NCBI GenBank assembly: GCA_001567085.1
Contig: LMZS01000078.1
Location: forward strand, 1-55,072
From: Chloroflexi bacterium OLB15
GTDB taxonomy: Bacteria > Chloroflexota > Anaerolineae > Aggregatilineales > Phototrophicaceae
DNA: 55,072 bases
Direction of reading: 5' to 3'
Of this stretch, positions 23,715 to 34,223 are shown piece after piece. The position numbers and the translations under genes were made by a program. The stretch's first letter is position 1. Each line of letters starts with the position of its first letter. The notes beneath the pieces were generated by a model, which was not told the DNA's origin, ran no database searches, and saw nothing but the letters and a program-made list of their open reading frames with translations.

Positions 23715-24011
23715 TTAATCTTCGGTGCGAACCACCAGATACCGTAAGATATTGGGCGAAAGATTCAGGTTGCGATCAATTTCTATGAGTGCCTTCGCTT
23801 CAATCTGGGACTCCATGAGCACGTAGTAACCTTCGCGCTGCTTGTCCACTTCATAAGCCAGCTTCTTACGTCCCCAGCGGTCAATTTTGGTGACTTGGCC
23901 GAGTTCGCCAGCTTCGATCCAGCCGCGTACCTGATCAATGGTGTTATTGACCAGATTCTCGTCGGCATTGTCCAAACGGACAATAAACGTAACTTCGTAT
24001 GCACGTTTCAT
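23715..24011 (-). CDS. rpsF: 30S ribosomal protein S6
   Basis: 98 residues. YEVTFIVRLDNAD at the N-terminus, KIDRWGRKKLAYEV and REGYYVLMESQIEA in the middle, and LNLSPNILRYLVVR at the end are typical of S6. A strong AAAGGAG is present but lies about 15 bases before the ATG; no alternative in-frame start is closer. First gene of the operon. A hairpin-prone GC-rich palindrome (GCGCGCCGGCGCG) lies in the ~130-base upstream region, where autoregulation by S6:S18 could act in principle. Confidence 0.96.
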   Translation of the reverse strand: MKRAYEVTFIVRLDNADENLVNNTIDQVRGWIEAGELGQVTKIDRWGRKKLAYEVDKQREGYYVLMESQIEAKALIEIDRNLNLSPNILRYLVVRTED

Positions 24012-24143
24012 CGGGGGTACTATATTCTCCTTTCCCCGGGATTGCCTTGCATGGCGCGGATGCCATTGACAAAGCGGAAAGTGTATGCATGGCGCGGTCT
24101 GTTTTCGCGCCGGCGCGCATGTTACCTGAAAGCGGCAGTAGAT

Positions 24144-25661
24144 TCAACGGTGATTTGTTGGCAGCGCCACCGTATTTGCATTGGGAGGTACCGATTCACG
24201 GCTTCTCGAACCCGAAAAACTGTTTGTTCGGGCAATTTGTGAACTCGCCAGCGCTAGTGAAACAACCAGCCAGAACAGGGTGATTGATCCCTGAAAATCT
24301 GTGCGGAAGAAGTACAGATCAGCCACCGAATTGATCAGCACGGTCAGCAGCGCGGCATGAAAGCCTAGATGCATCGGCCAGTGAAGCGCATCACTTTCAG
24401 CGCCGTGCCGCCAGCGCCAGCCAAACACAAACACCGCTGCCATTGTTGAAAGAAAAATACCGACGCCGACTAAGCCGATCTGGTTTGCCATGATCAGGTA
24501 CATACTGGCAACGTCTGTGTAAAGATCAATGCTGGGTGAGCCGGTGAAGCCCACACCCGTAATCGGGTACCGCGCGATCAACTCAAGAGAGTCGCCGTAT
24601 TCACCCAAACGCATTTGCGTCGCCAAATCTTGCGCGGTGAAGGCTTCAATAAAGCGCGTGACCAAACTTTGCGTTTGCGGCAGCACCAGAATCAGTAAAC
24701 CGGCAAGCGCCAGCAGCACCCAGAATTTACGGAATCCTTTAAAGAAACCGATGGCGACCAGAGCGGCCGCGAATGCCAGCAATGAGGCGCGGGAATAGGT
24801 GAGCACCATTGCCAGCGCGATCACCCCTTCAGCTATCCAAATCAGCCATGCAGGGCGGATAATCGGCTTGCGCGCAAATAGCTGTGGCGCAAGCATGGCG
24901 GCTGAAATGGCAAGGTAGCCGCCGAGCGCGTTCGGGTCAACCCACGTGCCTATCGCGCGCTCACCCATAGATGGCGTATCTTCGATATAGCGAATCACGC
25001 CGCCATTGGGATAGCCGATGCGCGCCAGCCGCACCAGCACGTTTTCCGCCGTCTGGTCGCCGAGCGCGTACAACCCAAGCGCAATTACCGCTTGCCCAAC
25101 GGCCAGTGTAGCCAGCACAATCAGCAGCCGCCTAAGCGTTTTGGCATCACGGATAACATCCACCAGCACAAAGGTCATGCCGATACTGAGCAGGGTTTCA
25201 GCAAATTGGCGCAGATCAGCAGAGGTTGGCCTTGCCCAGCGAATTCCTAGCACGAAACTCAGAATAAGCCAGACAATATAGAGCGCTATGAAACCATGAA
25301 CTGGCGTCAGCCGCATACCACGCCGCTGGCCAGTCATAAACTGCACGAGATATACAAGGATGAACGCCCCAAATGCCGCGTCCAAAAGGGTAGGGGTGAA
25401 ACCAATTTTGAAGGGGAATGTGCCAAACGGCAGCAGAGCCATCACGGCAACGATGCCGTACAGCGCCGCAGAGAGGTTTGTGAGCATATACAGCCCGGCA
25501 AGCACGCCTAAAATCGCGCCAGCGGTGATCACCGGTCCGGCAACTGCCAGCATTAAGCCAATACCTCCGGCAGTCCCGCCGATGGCAACCCCGATCAGCA
25601 GACCATAGATCCGCCGATCCATCGTTGCGATGCGCTGTTGCAGCCCATTAGCGCTTTGCAT
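24144..25661 (-). CDS. O-antigen ligase family membrane protein
   Basis: 505 residues with about 12 hydrophobic helices. The Wzy_C-type core is visible: a large loop with GTWVDPNALGGYLAI, then MVLTYSRASLLAFAAALV, LIARYPITGVGF and a further helix pair. Enzymes of this family either polymerise or ligate surface glycans. It starts inside the end of the YfhO gene (14-base overlap). Last gene of the polysaccharide operon that begins at 32184. The C-terminal ~35 residues are Ser/Arg/Asn-rich. Confidence 0.85.
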   Translation of the reverse strand: MQSANGLQQRIATMDRRIYGLLIGVAIGGTAGGIGLMLAVAGPVITAGAILGVLAGLYMLTNLSAALYGIVAVMALLPFGTFPFKIGFTPTLLDAAFGAFILVYLVQFMTGQRRGMRLTPVHGFIALYIVWLILSFVLGIRWARPTSADLRQFAETLLSIGMTFVLVDVIRDAKTLRRLLIVLATLAVGQAVIALGLYALGDQTAENVLVRLARIGYPNGGVIRYIEDTPSMGERAIGTWVDPNALGGYLAISAAMLAPQLFARKPIIRPAWLIWIAEGVIALAMVLTYSRASLLAFAAALVAIGFFKGFRKFWVLLALAGLLILVLPQTQSLVTRFIEAFTAQDLATQMRLGEYGDSLELIARYPITGVGFTGSPSIDLYTDVASMYLIMANQIGLVGVGIFLSTMAAVFVFGWRWRHGAESDALHWPMHLGFHAALLTVLINSVADLYFFRTDFQGSITLFWLVVSLALASSQIARTNSFSGSRSRESVPPNANTVALPTNHR

Positions 25662-27882
25662 GTCGCAGTTCCGAAATTCCCCAAACGGCTAAAAAGGCCA
25701 GCAGCCCAACCCAACCGATCAGGCTGATGGCTGCGCCAATCCTAAAGCTTAGCGGCTGATATGTGAAGGTCACTTGATGATCACCCGCTGGAAGTTCAAT
25801 GGCTGAAAGCGCGCCATTCGCCCGTAAAATCGGCACTTGCTGACCGTCAATTTCGGCGTGCCAGCCGGGATAATAAACCAATGCCACCGAAAGCAAGCCG
25901 TCTGCCGGCGAATTTGTCTGTATCTCAATAGACTCTGGCGCAAAGTAAGTGACTTCAGCGCTGGCTGCACCACTCTCGTCAGCGCTGAAACTTGCCTCAT
26001 TTTCAAGGATGAGCGTCGAGCGCAGATTGATAGCAGCGTCTTGCAGTAGCTGCATCGCCGCTTCGTGATTCTCAGCGATGCGCGCATCGAACATGATTTG
26101 TGCGAATGGGCGTGGGTTTTCCAACTCATGCAGGTTAATCGCGCCGAAACGATCCACACCCTGATCCACGATGTCAGATGGTATGGGCAGCTCATTCCAG
26201 TCTGAAAACACGTATTTGACGGCGAAAAGTTCCCATGCGCGCGGGTTCGGGAAGCCAGCTTCAATAATTTCACGGGCGTCGCTTAAGAATAACGGGCTGA
26301 TGCCGTGAATATCTTGAATGCCATACATGCTGCCGAAATTACCGCCTAGCCCGCGAAATCCATCTACGCGGAAGGTGCCTTCATCGGCCAATACAGTGTT
26401 GGCTATTATCGGCGGTGAGATGGTGATCTGCTGGCCGGGGGGTGCCGGATCATACGTACTTGGGGCATTCCAATTCACAGTAAATAACTCGAAGGCGATG
26501 ATCGCTGGGATAATCCACAGCAGTCGTTGATCCCGCGCTAAGAGCAGAGTCGGCAGTACCAGCCATACAATCCCGATGATCAGCGTGGCGAAAGCGATGC
26601 GGTTAAGCGCATCATGGTAATTGTTTTGATCCCCGATTCTGACCACAAATACCAGCGCCAGCACTGCTAACGCGAAGACGAAGCACCAGCGCAGCCCGCG
26701 CCGCAAACGGGATAAATCAGGATCATTTTGGGCTGGCCGCCAGCTAAATAGCGCTGCCATGCCGCTGCCAGCGAGGATGGCGAGGCAATTCGCTGCCAGA
26801 AATGCCGCCCGTTCCTGCCCGCGAAAGAAGCGTAACCCCGGCAGCAGGTTGTAGATCGCCGGATATAGCACGCTGTTTTCGCCTAAGCTCCACAGCAGCG
26901 CAAAGATGCAAACTGCCGCGAAAAATACGGCTTGCGGCATTTTTCGCCACACGGCAAGGGCGGCCAGTACCAGCGCCATGAAACCGACGTAAAGCGGCGA
27001 AAACAGGCTGAGGATGCCGGGGAACAGCATTTGCAGCAGGTCTTGTACAGGAAAGCCGTTGGCTTTGGCGTCAAAACCGAAATCAGCGCGGGCGGTGCGG
27101 GGCAAATATTCCAGCCCCGGTATCAACTGCACCGCTGCTAGCCCGAAAGCCAATGCCCCGAAAATCACGATGCCGGTTACAAATGCCGTCCAGCGCCAGC
27201 GCTGGATATAGACCAGATACCCGAAATAGACGACGTAAAACAGCGTCAGGAAATAGCTGCTCTGCGGGTGACCTGCCAGCCATGATAGCCCTAGCGCTAA
27301 ACCGGTAACAGCCAGCCAGCGATAGCGTATTTTGTCGCCGCGCGCGGCTTCCAGTAAGCCTAATGCCCCCAGCGGCAGCCATATACAGGCTTCCAGCAAG
27401 GCGAGTTGCAAAGGGGGATACCCGCTTAAAAAGCCGCCATAGCTGGCGATGATCGAGGCTGTAAGGCTTCCCGCGATGCTGCCGTTACGCTTTAAGGTCA
27501 GGCGCCGCAGGAAGATATACATCATGAGGCTGTAAGCCAGCACGTGCGCGGTCATTTCCAGCTCAAGCGCGTGATACGACCAGCCGCCGCTCAGACGAGC
27601 CAGCGCGATAGTGGTCAGGCGAGGCGGGTAAAACACTGCCGCCTGCGTATCTGCGATGAAGGGAAACCCGCCGTTGTTATACGGGTTCCATAACGGGATT
27701 TCGCCGTTACTCAGGCGCTCATACTGGTATGCAGCGAAAGTCACAAACTGGGCAGAAAAATCGCCCTGCTTCAGGGATGCTTGATCGCTGGCGATAGGCG
27801 TGAACAGCCGCCAGAAAAAGAACAACCACAGCACAACCAGCGCGGTGATTGCCGCAGAATCGCGCAACCAGCGGCGACTCAT
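25648..27882 (-). CDS. YfhO-family multipass membrane protein
   Basis: 744 residues. About 12 helices are followed by an extracytoplasmic C-terminal domain of about 200 residues and a last membrane helix near the end. Typical YfhO features are GEIPLWNPYNNGGFPFIADTQ in the first loop and GYPPLQLALLEACIWLPLG. Family members resemble GT-C glycosyltransferases and in Firmicutes add sugars to teichoic acids. The start (ATGA, 4-base overlap with the preceding stop) indicates coupled translation with the GT39 gene. Donor and acceptor are unknown. Confidence 0.85.
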   Translation of the reverse strand: MSRRWLRDSAAITALVVLWLFFFWRLFTPIASDQASLKQGDFSAQFVTFAAYQYERLSNGEIPLWNPYNNGGFPFIADTQAAVFYPPRLTTIALARLSGGWSYHALELEMTAHVLAYSLMMYIFLRRLTLKRNGSIAGSLTASIIASYGGFLSGYPPLQLALLEACIWLPLGALGLLEAARGDKIRYRWLAVTGLALGLSWLAGHPQSSYFLTLFYVVYFGYLVYIQRWRWTAFVTGIVIFGALAFGLAAVQLIPGLEYLPRTARADFGFDAKANGFPVQDLLQMLFPGILSLFSPLYVGFMALVLAALAVWRKMPQAVFFAAVCIFALLWSLGENSVLYPAIYNLLPGLRFFRGQERAAFLAANCLAILAGSGMAALFSWRPAQNDPDLSRLRRGLRWCFVFALAVLALVFVVRIGDQNNYHDALNRIAFATLIIGIVWLVLPTLLLARDQRLLWIIPAIIAFELFTVNWNAPSTYDPAPPGQQITISPPIIANTVLADEGTFRVDGFRGLGGNFGSMYGIQDIHGISPLFLSDAREIIEAGFPNPRAWELFAVKYVFSDWNELPIPSDIVDQGVDRFGAINLHELENPRPFAQIMFDARIAENHEAAMQLLQDAAINLRSTLILENEASFSADESGAASAEVTYFAPESIEIQTNSPADGLLSVALVYYPGWHAEIDGQQVPILRANGALSAIELPAGDHQVTFTYQPLSFRIGAAISLIGWVGLLAFLAVWGISELRHAKR

Positions 27883-30131
27883 GAAGCATCATCCTCGCGT
27901 GGCATTACCCTCACTCGCGTTAGGTAGGCGTAATCGTTAGCCATGCCGCCATCCACTGTGACCAGTCGCAAACGCTGGAAAAGGTCATCAATCTGGATAT
28001 ACGCGCCGATTTCAAGCTCATAAATCGCTGGCGGCGTATCCGGGTTGACTGCCAGCGTATGCACATCTTCAATAATTTCGCCTTGCTGCCATCCGGAAGT
28101 GGGGCGTGTGCCGCCTGCTGGCTGAGCATCTGAACCCGCATAAATGGCTGTCGTTGCTGGATCAATGATATGCGCGAAAATAGTGTAATCATCAGGGATC
28201 GCTTGTAAAGCGCGCCAGAAAAGGGTGAGCGTGGTCTCTCCCCCCGCACCTGGGCTAATATCGCTGATTTCGTAGCCGACGAGTTCCAGTAGGTTGCCAA
28301 AGTTGAGCGAACCGGGGTTTGGCACGTCGAATACAGATTCGCGGGGTTCAAGCTGAACCTGACCTAACACGATTGCCTCGTCTCCATTGCTTAAATGCAG
28401 GCGCTCGCCAGTTTCAAGATTGTACCAGCCAACTTCAACTGTTAGTGGCATTGGCGCGTAAGCGGTATCCGGTATGGGGATGGCAACCTGGCTGTCCCAC
28501 GCAATACCCGTATTCAGGTCTGAAGTTGCCAGCAAACCGCCCCCAGGATACAGATCGCGTTGGGCGATAAGCACATTATCTGGCGTGACCAGGTGGGCGA
28601 ACAGACTCCAGTTCTGGTCAACTGCAAGATCAATTTGCCAGCGCATATCCAGCCACACATAACTGTCCGGCGTGACTGTATCCTCTCGTATGCTAAATGC
28701 GCTGAGAGCGATGCCTCTTCCCTGCGGATCGTGGAAAATGGCTAGCGGCTCTTGTGCTGCAAGGCGCTCCGGTTTGGCGTAGGTTGGGGCAATCACCATG
28801 AATGGCGCGAGGGCAGCCACAACCAGAAAATAGGCGCTCACCGCACCCATCACTGCCGGACGCAGCATTTTCGGCCACCACCAGGTAAGGCCAAGCGCCA
28901 TAAACATGCTGATTGCCGAAAGCGCCCCAAATACCAAACGCCCCTGCGAAGCCGGTGTTTCAGCCGTCCAGCGGATGAAGGAAACAAAGGTGATAATGCT
29001 CCACAGAAGCGGCGGCAAAATCAGCAGCCAACGCTGTACAGGCCAGGATCGCTTGAACAGCGTAGCCAGCATAAAAACTGCTGCCCCCATCAGCCCGATC
29101 ACGCCGATAACATTGAAAACCGTGTATACGGGATCAGGCATGGGCACATTCATCCCACCGAAGAAGCCCCAATATCCCTGAGTGAAACTGAAACGCTCTG
29201 CCCATAATTGCGCGGCGTTTGGGGGAATGGCACGACGCCCGACGAGATCCAGAAAGACATTCAACCCCGTCGGATCGCCATAAAGCTGCCAGTTGCGTAA
29301 ATACCACCAACCGGCGACAAGTATTGTAATGCCGCCAGAGATGAGCGCCCCCCAGACCAGAGGCCGCCAGTCCCTCAGCCGAATGCTCAAAATCAGAAAG
29401 GCAACGCCTACCAGTGGAATTAAGAAGCCGATATTCAGCTTTGCCAACAGCCCTGCGCCTGCTACCAGCCCGATAATGACATAATCTCGCCAGCGTGGAA
29501 GTTGGGTTGAGCGAAGCAGCAGTACGATCAGCAGGCACAGCAGGTTGCCAAGTAAATTTGACATATTATCGTTGTTCACCGAGCCGCTGATGAACAGGAA
29601 CATCGGCAGGAAGGCATTGAGGGCAGTTGCGCCAACAATGACCACTGGCCGATCTGGAAATACCACACTTGCCAGCGCAAAGGTCACAATGACTGTGCCA
29701 GCGCCCAGGATGACGGAGAACAATCGCGCGACATGCACTGCCAGCGCCGCGCCACGCCAGGGGAAGCTTTCCGCGTTATCACGATGCGTAATCATGTTGG
29801 CATTGCCATCTGGCCGCAAAAAGCCGATGTCTGCATGTGGGTTTTGCCGCCGCACAAAGTCTAGATTACTGCTGTCAATTCCTGCGGTTAACAAAGCGGC
29901 CGCCAGATAGTAAAGCGGCGGTTGGCTGCCTTCTTGCCGCAGTGCAGTTTCGTTCGCAGAATCCTGCACCGGCAGATTGAAGTTATTGGTGGCGATATAT
30001 TCGACCATCGGATAATGCCATAACTCGTCCGAGGCCTCGAAAATAGGCGTGATAATGCTGTAAATGATCGCTAAAACGACATAGACCGCGACCAACGGCC
30101 ATAGGAACTGCTTCGGTTTTAGGATTTGCAT
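27879..30131 (-). CDS. ArnT/GT39-like membrane glycosyltransferase with large C-terminal domain
   Basis: 750 residues from the ATG at 30131, which overlaps the previous stop (ATGCAAATCCTAA). The first loop contains ASDELWHYPMVEYI with the acidic catalytic residues expected of GT-C enzymes, and later QPPLYYLAAALL. About 12 helices are followed by a soluble ~260-residue C-terminal region, largely beta by appearance, outside the membrane. GT39-like enzymes use polyprenyl-phosphate sugars. In this operon it could modify a glycan or the Pro/Thr-rich proteins; that is inference. Confidence 0.82.
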   Translation of the reverse strand: MQILKPKQFLWPLVAVYVVLAIIYSIITPIFEASDELWHYPMVEYIATNNFNLPVQDSANETALRQEGSQPPLYYLAAALLTAGIDSSNLDFVRRQNPHADIGFLRPDGNANMITHRDNAESFPWRGAALAVHVARLFSVILGAGTVIVTFALASVVFPDRPVVIVGATALNAFLPMFLFISGSVNNDNMSNLLGNLLCLLIVLLLRSTQLPRWRDYVIIGLVAGAGLLAKLNIGFLIPLVGVAFLILSIRLRDWRPLVWGALISGGITILVAGWWYLRNWQLYGDPTGLNVFLDLVGRRAIPPNAAQLWAERFSFTQGYWGFFGGMNVPMPDPVYTVFNVIGVIGLMGAAVFMLATLFKRSWPVQRWLLILPPLLWSIITFVSFIRWTAETPASQGRLVFGALSAISMFMALGLTWWWPKMLRPAVMGAVSAYFLVVAALAPFMVIAPTYAKPERLAAQEPLAIFHDPQGRGIALSAFSIREDTVTPDSYVWLDMRWQIDLAVDQNWSLFAHLVTPDNVLIAQRDLYPGGGLLATSDLNTGIAWDSQVAIPIPDTAYAPMPLTVEVGWYNLETGERLHLSNGDEAIVLGQVQLEPRESVFDVPNPGSLNFGNLLELVGYEISDISPGAGGETTLTLFWRALQAIPDDYTIFAHIIDPATTAIYAGSDAQPAGGTRPTSGWQQGEIIEDVHTLAVNPDTPPAIYELEIGAYIQIDDLFQRLRLVTVDGGMANDYAYLTRVRVMPREDDAS

Positions 30132-31258
30132 AGGGCTATTGTATGCTCGAAAAACTGCGCGGTTGAATGGGCAATAGTTGGCCATTCAAAATGTCGTGCC
30201 AGCCCCGCCGTCCCTTGTTTTAAGCGCTCGCGCAAGGCTGAATTTTGCATCACTTCGCTTAAGGCGCTGGAGAGCGCAGCGGCATCTTCTGGCGGAACAA
30301 GACGCATATTTTCGTGATCCACAAAAGTTTGAATGGGAACTTTCGGCTGTGTGGTCACAATGGCGCACCCCTGCTGTAATGCCGCCATTAAGCTGCCGCG
30401 ACGATACGATGCGCCGTCTCGAAAGGGCAGTGCCATTACTTCCACCGCATTCAGCACCGCAGCAACTTGCTCATCAGGCAGGTAGCCTGTCCATGTCACC
30501 TGATTGCTGATGCCGCACGAGATAATGCGCTCATTAACTGACTGCTGAACCTGGGCGTTTGTTGGATCGCTGCTGCCCGCATCACCGACAATGATCAGTC
30601 GTACATTTTTTCCGGTATCAAGCAGCATTTTTAGGGCATCTACCAGCACATCCAGCCCTTTGCTGGCGTTGATTAGCCCGAAGTAGCCGATCAATTGCTC
30701 ATTGTTATGCTGTAACCTGCGCCGCCAATCAGCAATGGACTGGGCATCTACGTGCGGGGCTTCAATGTTGCTTCCGATGGGGATCAATTGGTGGCAGGGT
30801 AAGCTGGCAACCTGCGCCTCATCCTCTTGATTGGTGACGATCACCCCATCCGAAGTTTTGGCAAGATGCCAGACAATTTTTTCTCTAAGCGCGCCCGCTT
30901 TGGGGAAAAGATACGGCACACGTAAATCATGAAAGGTCGTGATCACGGGCGCGGCTGATACGTTTTGCGGGATGAAGTGAATGTATGGCGACATCTTGAA
31001 AGCCGCCGTCTGATACTGCAAATTCACGATATCCAGCGCATTTCGCTGCGCCCATGCATTCACTTGCCGCCAGCAGCCAAATGACCATGAGCGGATCGCC
31101 TCAAGGTGAAGCCGATCATCTCCTTCGCGCGCGTCTGGCGTGCCTAAAATAAACAGTTCATGCCCCTGTTTCGCCAGCGTTTGCGAAAGAATGCGGGTGT
31201 ATGCGCCAACACCCCCGCGCGCCGGGGCGTATTCTCCAGCGATCATGCCAATCCGCAT
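30119..31258 (-). CDS. Glycosyltransferase family 4
   Basis: 379 residues, GT-B fold. The N-terminal half opens with GMIAGEYAPARGGVGAYTR (the acceptor-side glycine-rich loop). The C-terminal half holds IGYFGLINASKGLDVLVDAL, LIIVGDAG and a YRRGSLMAALQQGCAIVTT segment, the GT4 donor-binding region. The start overlaps the GT2 stop by one base (TGATG). Probably adds a sugar to a lipid-linked intermediate in the cytoplasm; the donor, perhaps GDP-mannose given manC, is inference. Confidence 0.9.
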   Translation of the reverse strand: MRIGMIAGEYAPARGGVGAYTRILSQTLAKQGHELFILGTPDAREGDDRLHLEAIRSWSFGCWRQVNAWAQRNALDIVNLQYQTAAFKMSPYIHFIPQNVSAAPVITTFHDLRVPYLFPKAGALREKIVWHLAKTSDGVIVTNQEDEAQVASLPCHQLIPIGSNIEAPHVDAQSIADWRRRLQHNNEQLIGYFGLINASKGLDVLVDALKMLLDTGKNVRLIIVGDAGSSDPTNAQVQQSVNERIISCGISNQVTWTGYLPDEQVAAVLNAVEVMALPFRDGASYRRGSLMAALQQGCAIVTTQPKVPIQTFVDHENMRLVPPEDAAALSSALSEVMQNSALRERLKQGTAGLARHFEWPTIAHSTAQFFEHTIALCKS

Positions 31259-32184
31259 CAGCTTACCTTCAGGCCAGACCGCAGCACAGTTGCATAAACC
31301 TGCATCCGTTCAGCCCGTAAGGCTGGCTTGTGGCCGAGAACGCGTTTCGCGCCCTCGATCAGGTACTGCGCCGCATAATTTGCCAGCAGCGCAAAGCGCA
31401 GAATCTCAGCTTTAGCCCGCCCATGATATTTGCGGTAATAACGCAGCTTGCTGCATTGAAAGCGAATATGGGTTAACGCTGGCGCCTGTTCGCTGCTCTT
31501 ACCGCCAAAATGCACGATCTGCGCCTTGCCAACATATACCACAAGCCACCCGGCAAGTTTGGCGCGTTTGCACCAGTCCAGTTCTTCGGAATACATCATG
31601 AAGCCTTCGTCCATGCCGCCAATCTGGTCATAAACCTGACGACGAAACATAAGCGCCGATCCCTGCACCCAATCCACCTCAAAGGTGCCATCGTCTGGCT
31701 TGTCCTGAACGTAATACTGGCTGAGGATAGATTTTGGAGCGATGTTTTGCAGCCACGTGCTTTCAAACAGCCCGGTTAGTAAAACTGGGAAGCGGCGGCG
31801 GGTTGATTGCACCGTTGCATCTTCGTTTAGCGTTTGCGGGCCAACAATGCCCGCTTTGGGATGATCTTTCAGATATGCGGCAAGCTGTTGAATGGCTTCA
31901 GGTTTAACCAGCGTATCCGGATTAAGCAGAAAGACGTATTCGCCTGTTGCAAGGGGGATTCCCAGATTATTACCGCGTGAAAAGCCTGCATTCTCGTCTA
32001 AAGCCAGCAATTTTACGTGTGGGAAATCGCGTTGCAGCATAGCAACGGTGTCATCGCTGCTGTTGGAATCAACAACAATGATTTCAACCGGCAGTCCGGC
32101 ACTCGTTTCATAGATACTTGCCAGACAATCTGCCAGTAACTGTTTTACATTCCAACTGACGATAACAATTGAAACCAGGGGCAT
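31258..32184 (-). CDS. Glycosyltransferase family 2
   Basis: 308 residues, GT-A fold. VSIVIVSWNVKQLLADCL at the N-terminus, IIVVDSNSSDDT, ENAGFSRGNNLGI and FLLNPDTLV (the DxD equivalent) are typical of the rhamnosyltransferase-like GT2 group. The later QGSALMFRR and FMMYSEELDWCKRAKLAGW segments agree. First gene of the five-gene surface-glycan operon; GAAGG precedes the ATG and an extended -10 promoter is at 32218-32226. Confidence 0.92.
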   Translation of the reverse strand: MPLVSIVIVSWNVKQLLADCLASIYETSAGLPVEIIVVDSNSSDDTVAMLQRDFPHVKLLALDENAGFSRGNNLGIPLATGEYVFLLNPDTLVKPEAIQQLAAYLKDHPKAGIVGPQTLNEDATVQSTRRRFPVLLTGLFESTWLQNIAPKSILSQYYVQDKPDDGTFEVDWVQGSALMFRRQVYDQIGGMDEGFMMYSEELDWCKRAKLAGWLVVYVGKAQIVHFGGKSSEQAPALTHIRFQCSKLRYYRKYHGRAKAEILRFALLANYAAQYLIEGAKRVLGHKPALRAERMQVYATVLRSGLKVS

Positions 32185-32217
32185 AATGCCTTCGCCGCGC
32201 TGTGCTGAACACAGGTC

Positions 32218-32226
32218 ATTGTATCA
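32218..32226 (-). promoter_or_regulatory. Extended -10 promoter of the surface-glycan operon
   Basis: The minus strand reads TGATACAAT, an extended -10 (TGn plus TACAAT). It lies about 34 bases before the GT2 ATG at 32184. The -35 region is weak. Confidence 0.45.
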
Positions 32227-32348
32227 GGAAAGCCGCGCCGCGTAAGCGGGTGGGCACAGGATACGAAAAACATAGGGTGAGCGTGGTTTTTTCGTGTGGT
32301 AGTTTTGAGTTTAGCGTTTGGATTAAGAGTCGAGGAAGCCGCTTCCCC

Positions 32349-33137
32349 CTAACGGATGTTGAACAGTATTTCCGCATTCCTGGTTGTTTGGCTGGCAGCT
32401 TCTTCAAGCGAAAGTTGTCTTAAGGCGGCAAATCGCTCGGCGACGAGGCGTACATAGGCTGGTTCGTTGCGCTTCCCGCGATGTGGAGTTGGCGTCAGGT
32501 AGGGGCTGTCGGTTTCCATCAACACGCGATTCAAAGGAACTTGCGCTGCAATATGCCGTAGTTCATCGGCATTTTTGAAGGTGATCGGGCCAGTGAAACC
32601 GAGATAAAACCCGGCTGCAAGGGCGCGTTCTGCCGCTTCTGGGGATGCCGAAAACGAGTGCAGCACTCCCGGCCTATCTTTTATGCTTTCCGGCAGAGTC
32701 GTCACCCAGCGCTCTAAAATTGCCAGAATATCATCTGTGGCTTCGCGGTTGTGAATGATGACCGGCAGTTCCAGCGCGCGGGCAAGCTCTAGTTGTGCTT
32801 CAAATGCTTGCCATTGGCGTTCTTTGGGGCTGAAATCCCAGTGATAATCTAAGCCGATTTCGCCAATCGCCACCACTTTAGGATGGGCTGTTTTTCCACG
32901 CAGCAAATCTACGAATGCCGGTTCAAAATTGGCGCTGCTATTCGGGTGAATCCCCACTGCCGCCCAGATTTCAACATGGTTCTCAGCTAGAGTAACCGCC
33001 TCATCACCGGTTTGCAGATCGGTTGAGGGTATCAGAATGCGATCTATGCCAGCTTCCGCCGCGCGGGCAATGACGGCATCTCGATCCTCATCAAAGGCAT
33101 CAAAATTCAGATGGCAGTGGGTATCAATCAATTGCAC
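32349..33137 (-). CDS. TatD-family metal-dependent hydrolase
   Basis: 262 residues, TIM-barrel amidohydrolase fold. The metal-ligand motifs are in order: IDTHCHLNF, AIGEIGLDYHWD, PVIIHNREATDD, VLHSFSA and METDSPYLTP. TatD proteins are DNases with 3'-5' exonuclease activity or D-aminoacyl-tRNA editing relatives. The start is GTG at 33137, four bases after the gmd stop, so it is co-transcribed with gmd. No strong terminator is seen in the 164 bases before the next gene. Confidence 0.95.
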   Translation of the reverse strand: MQLIDTHCHLNFDAFDEDRDAVIARAAEAGIDRILIPSTDLQTGDEAVTLAENHVEIWAAVGIHPNSSANFEPAFVDLLRGKTAHPKVVAIGEIGLDYHWDFSPKERQWQAFEAQLELARALELPVIIHNREATDDILAILERWVTTLPESIKDRPGVLHSFSASPEAAERALAAGFYLGFTGPITFKNADELRHIAAQVPLNRVLMETDSPYLTPTPHRGKRNEPAYVRLVAERFAALRQLSLEEAASQTTRNAEILFNIR

Positions 33138-33141
33138 GATA

Positions 33142-34200
<1,059 letters not shown>

Positions 34201-34223
34201 TCACCGAAAGACAAAGTTGACCG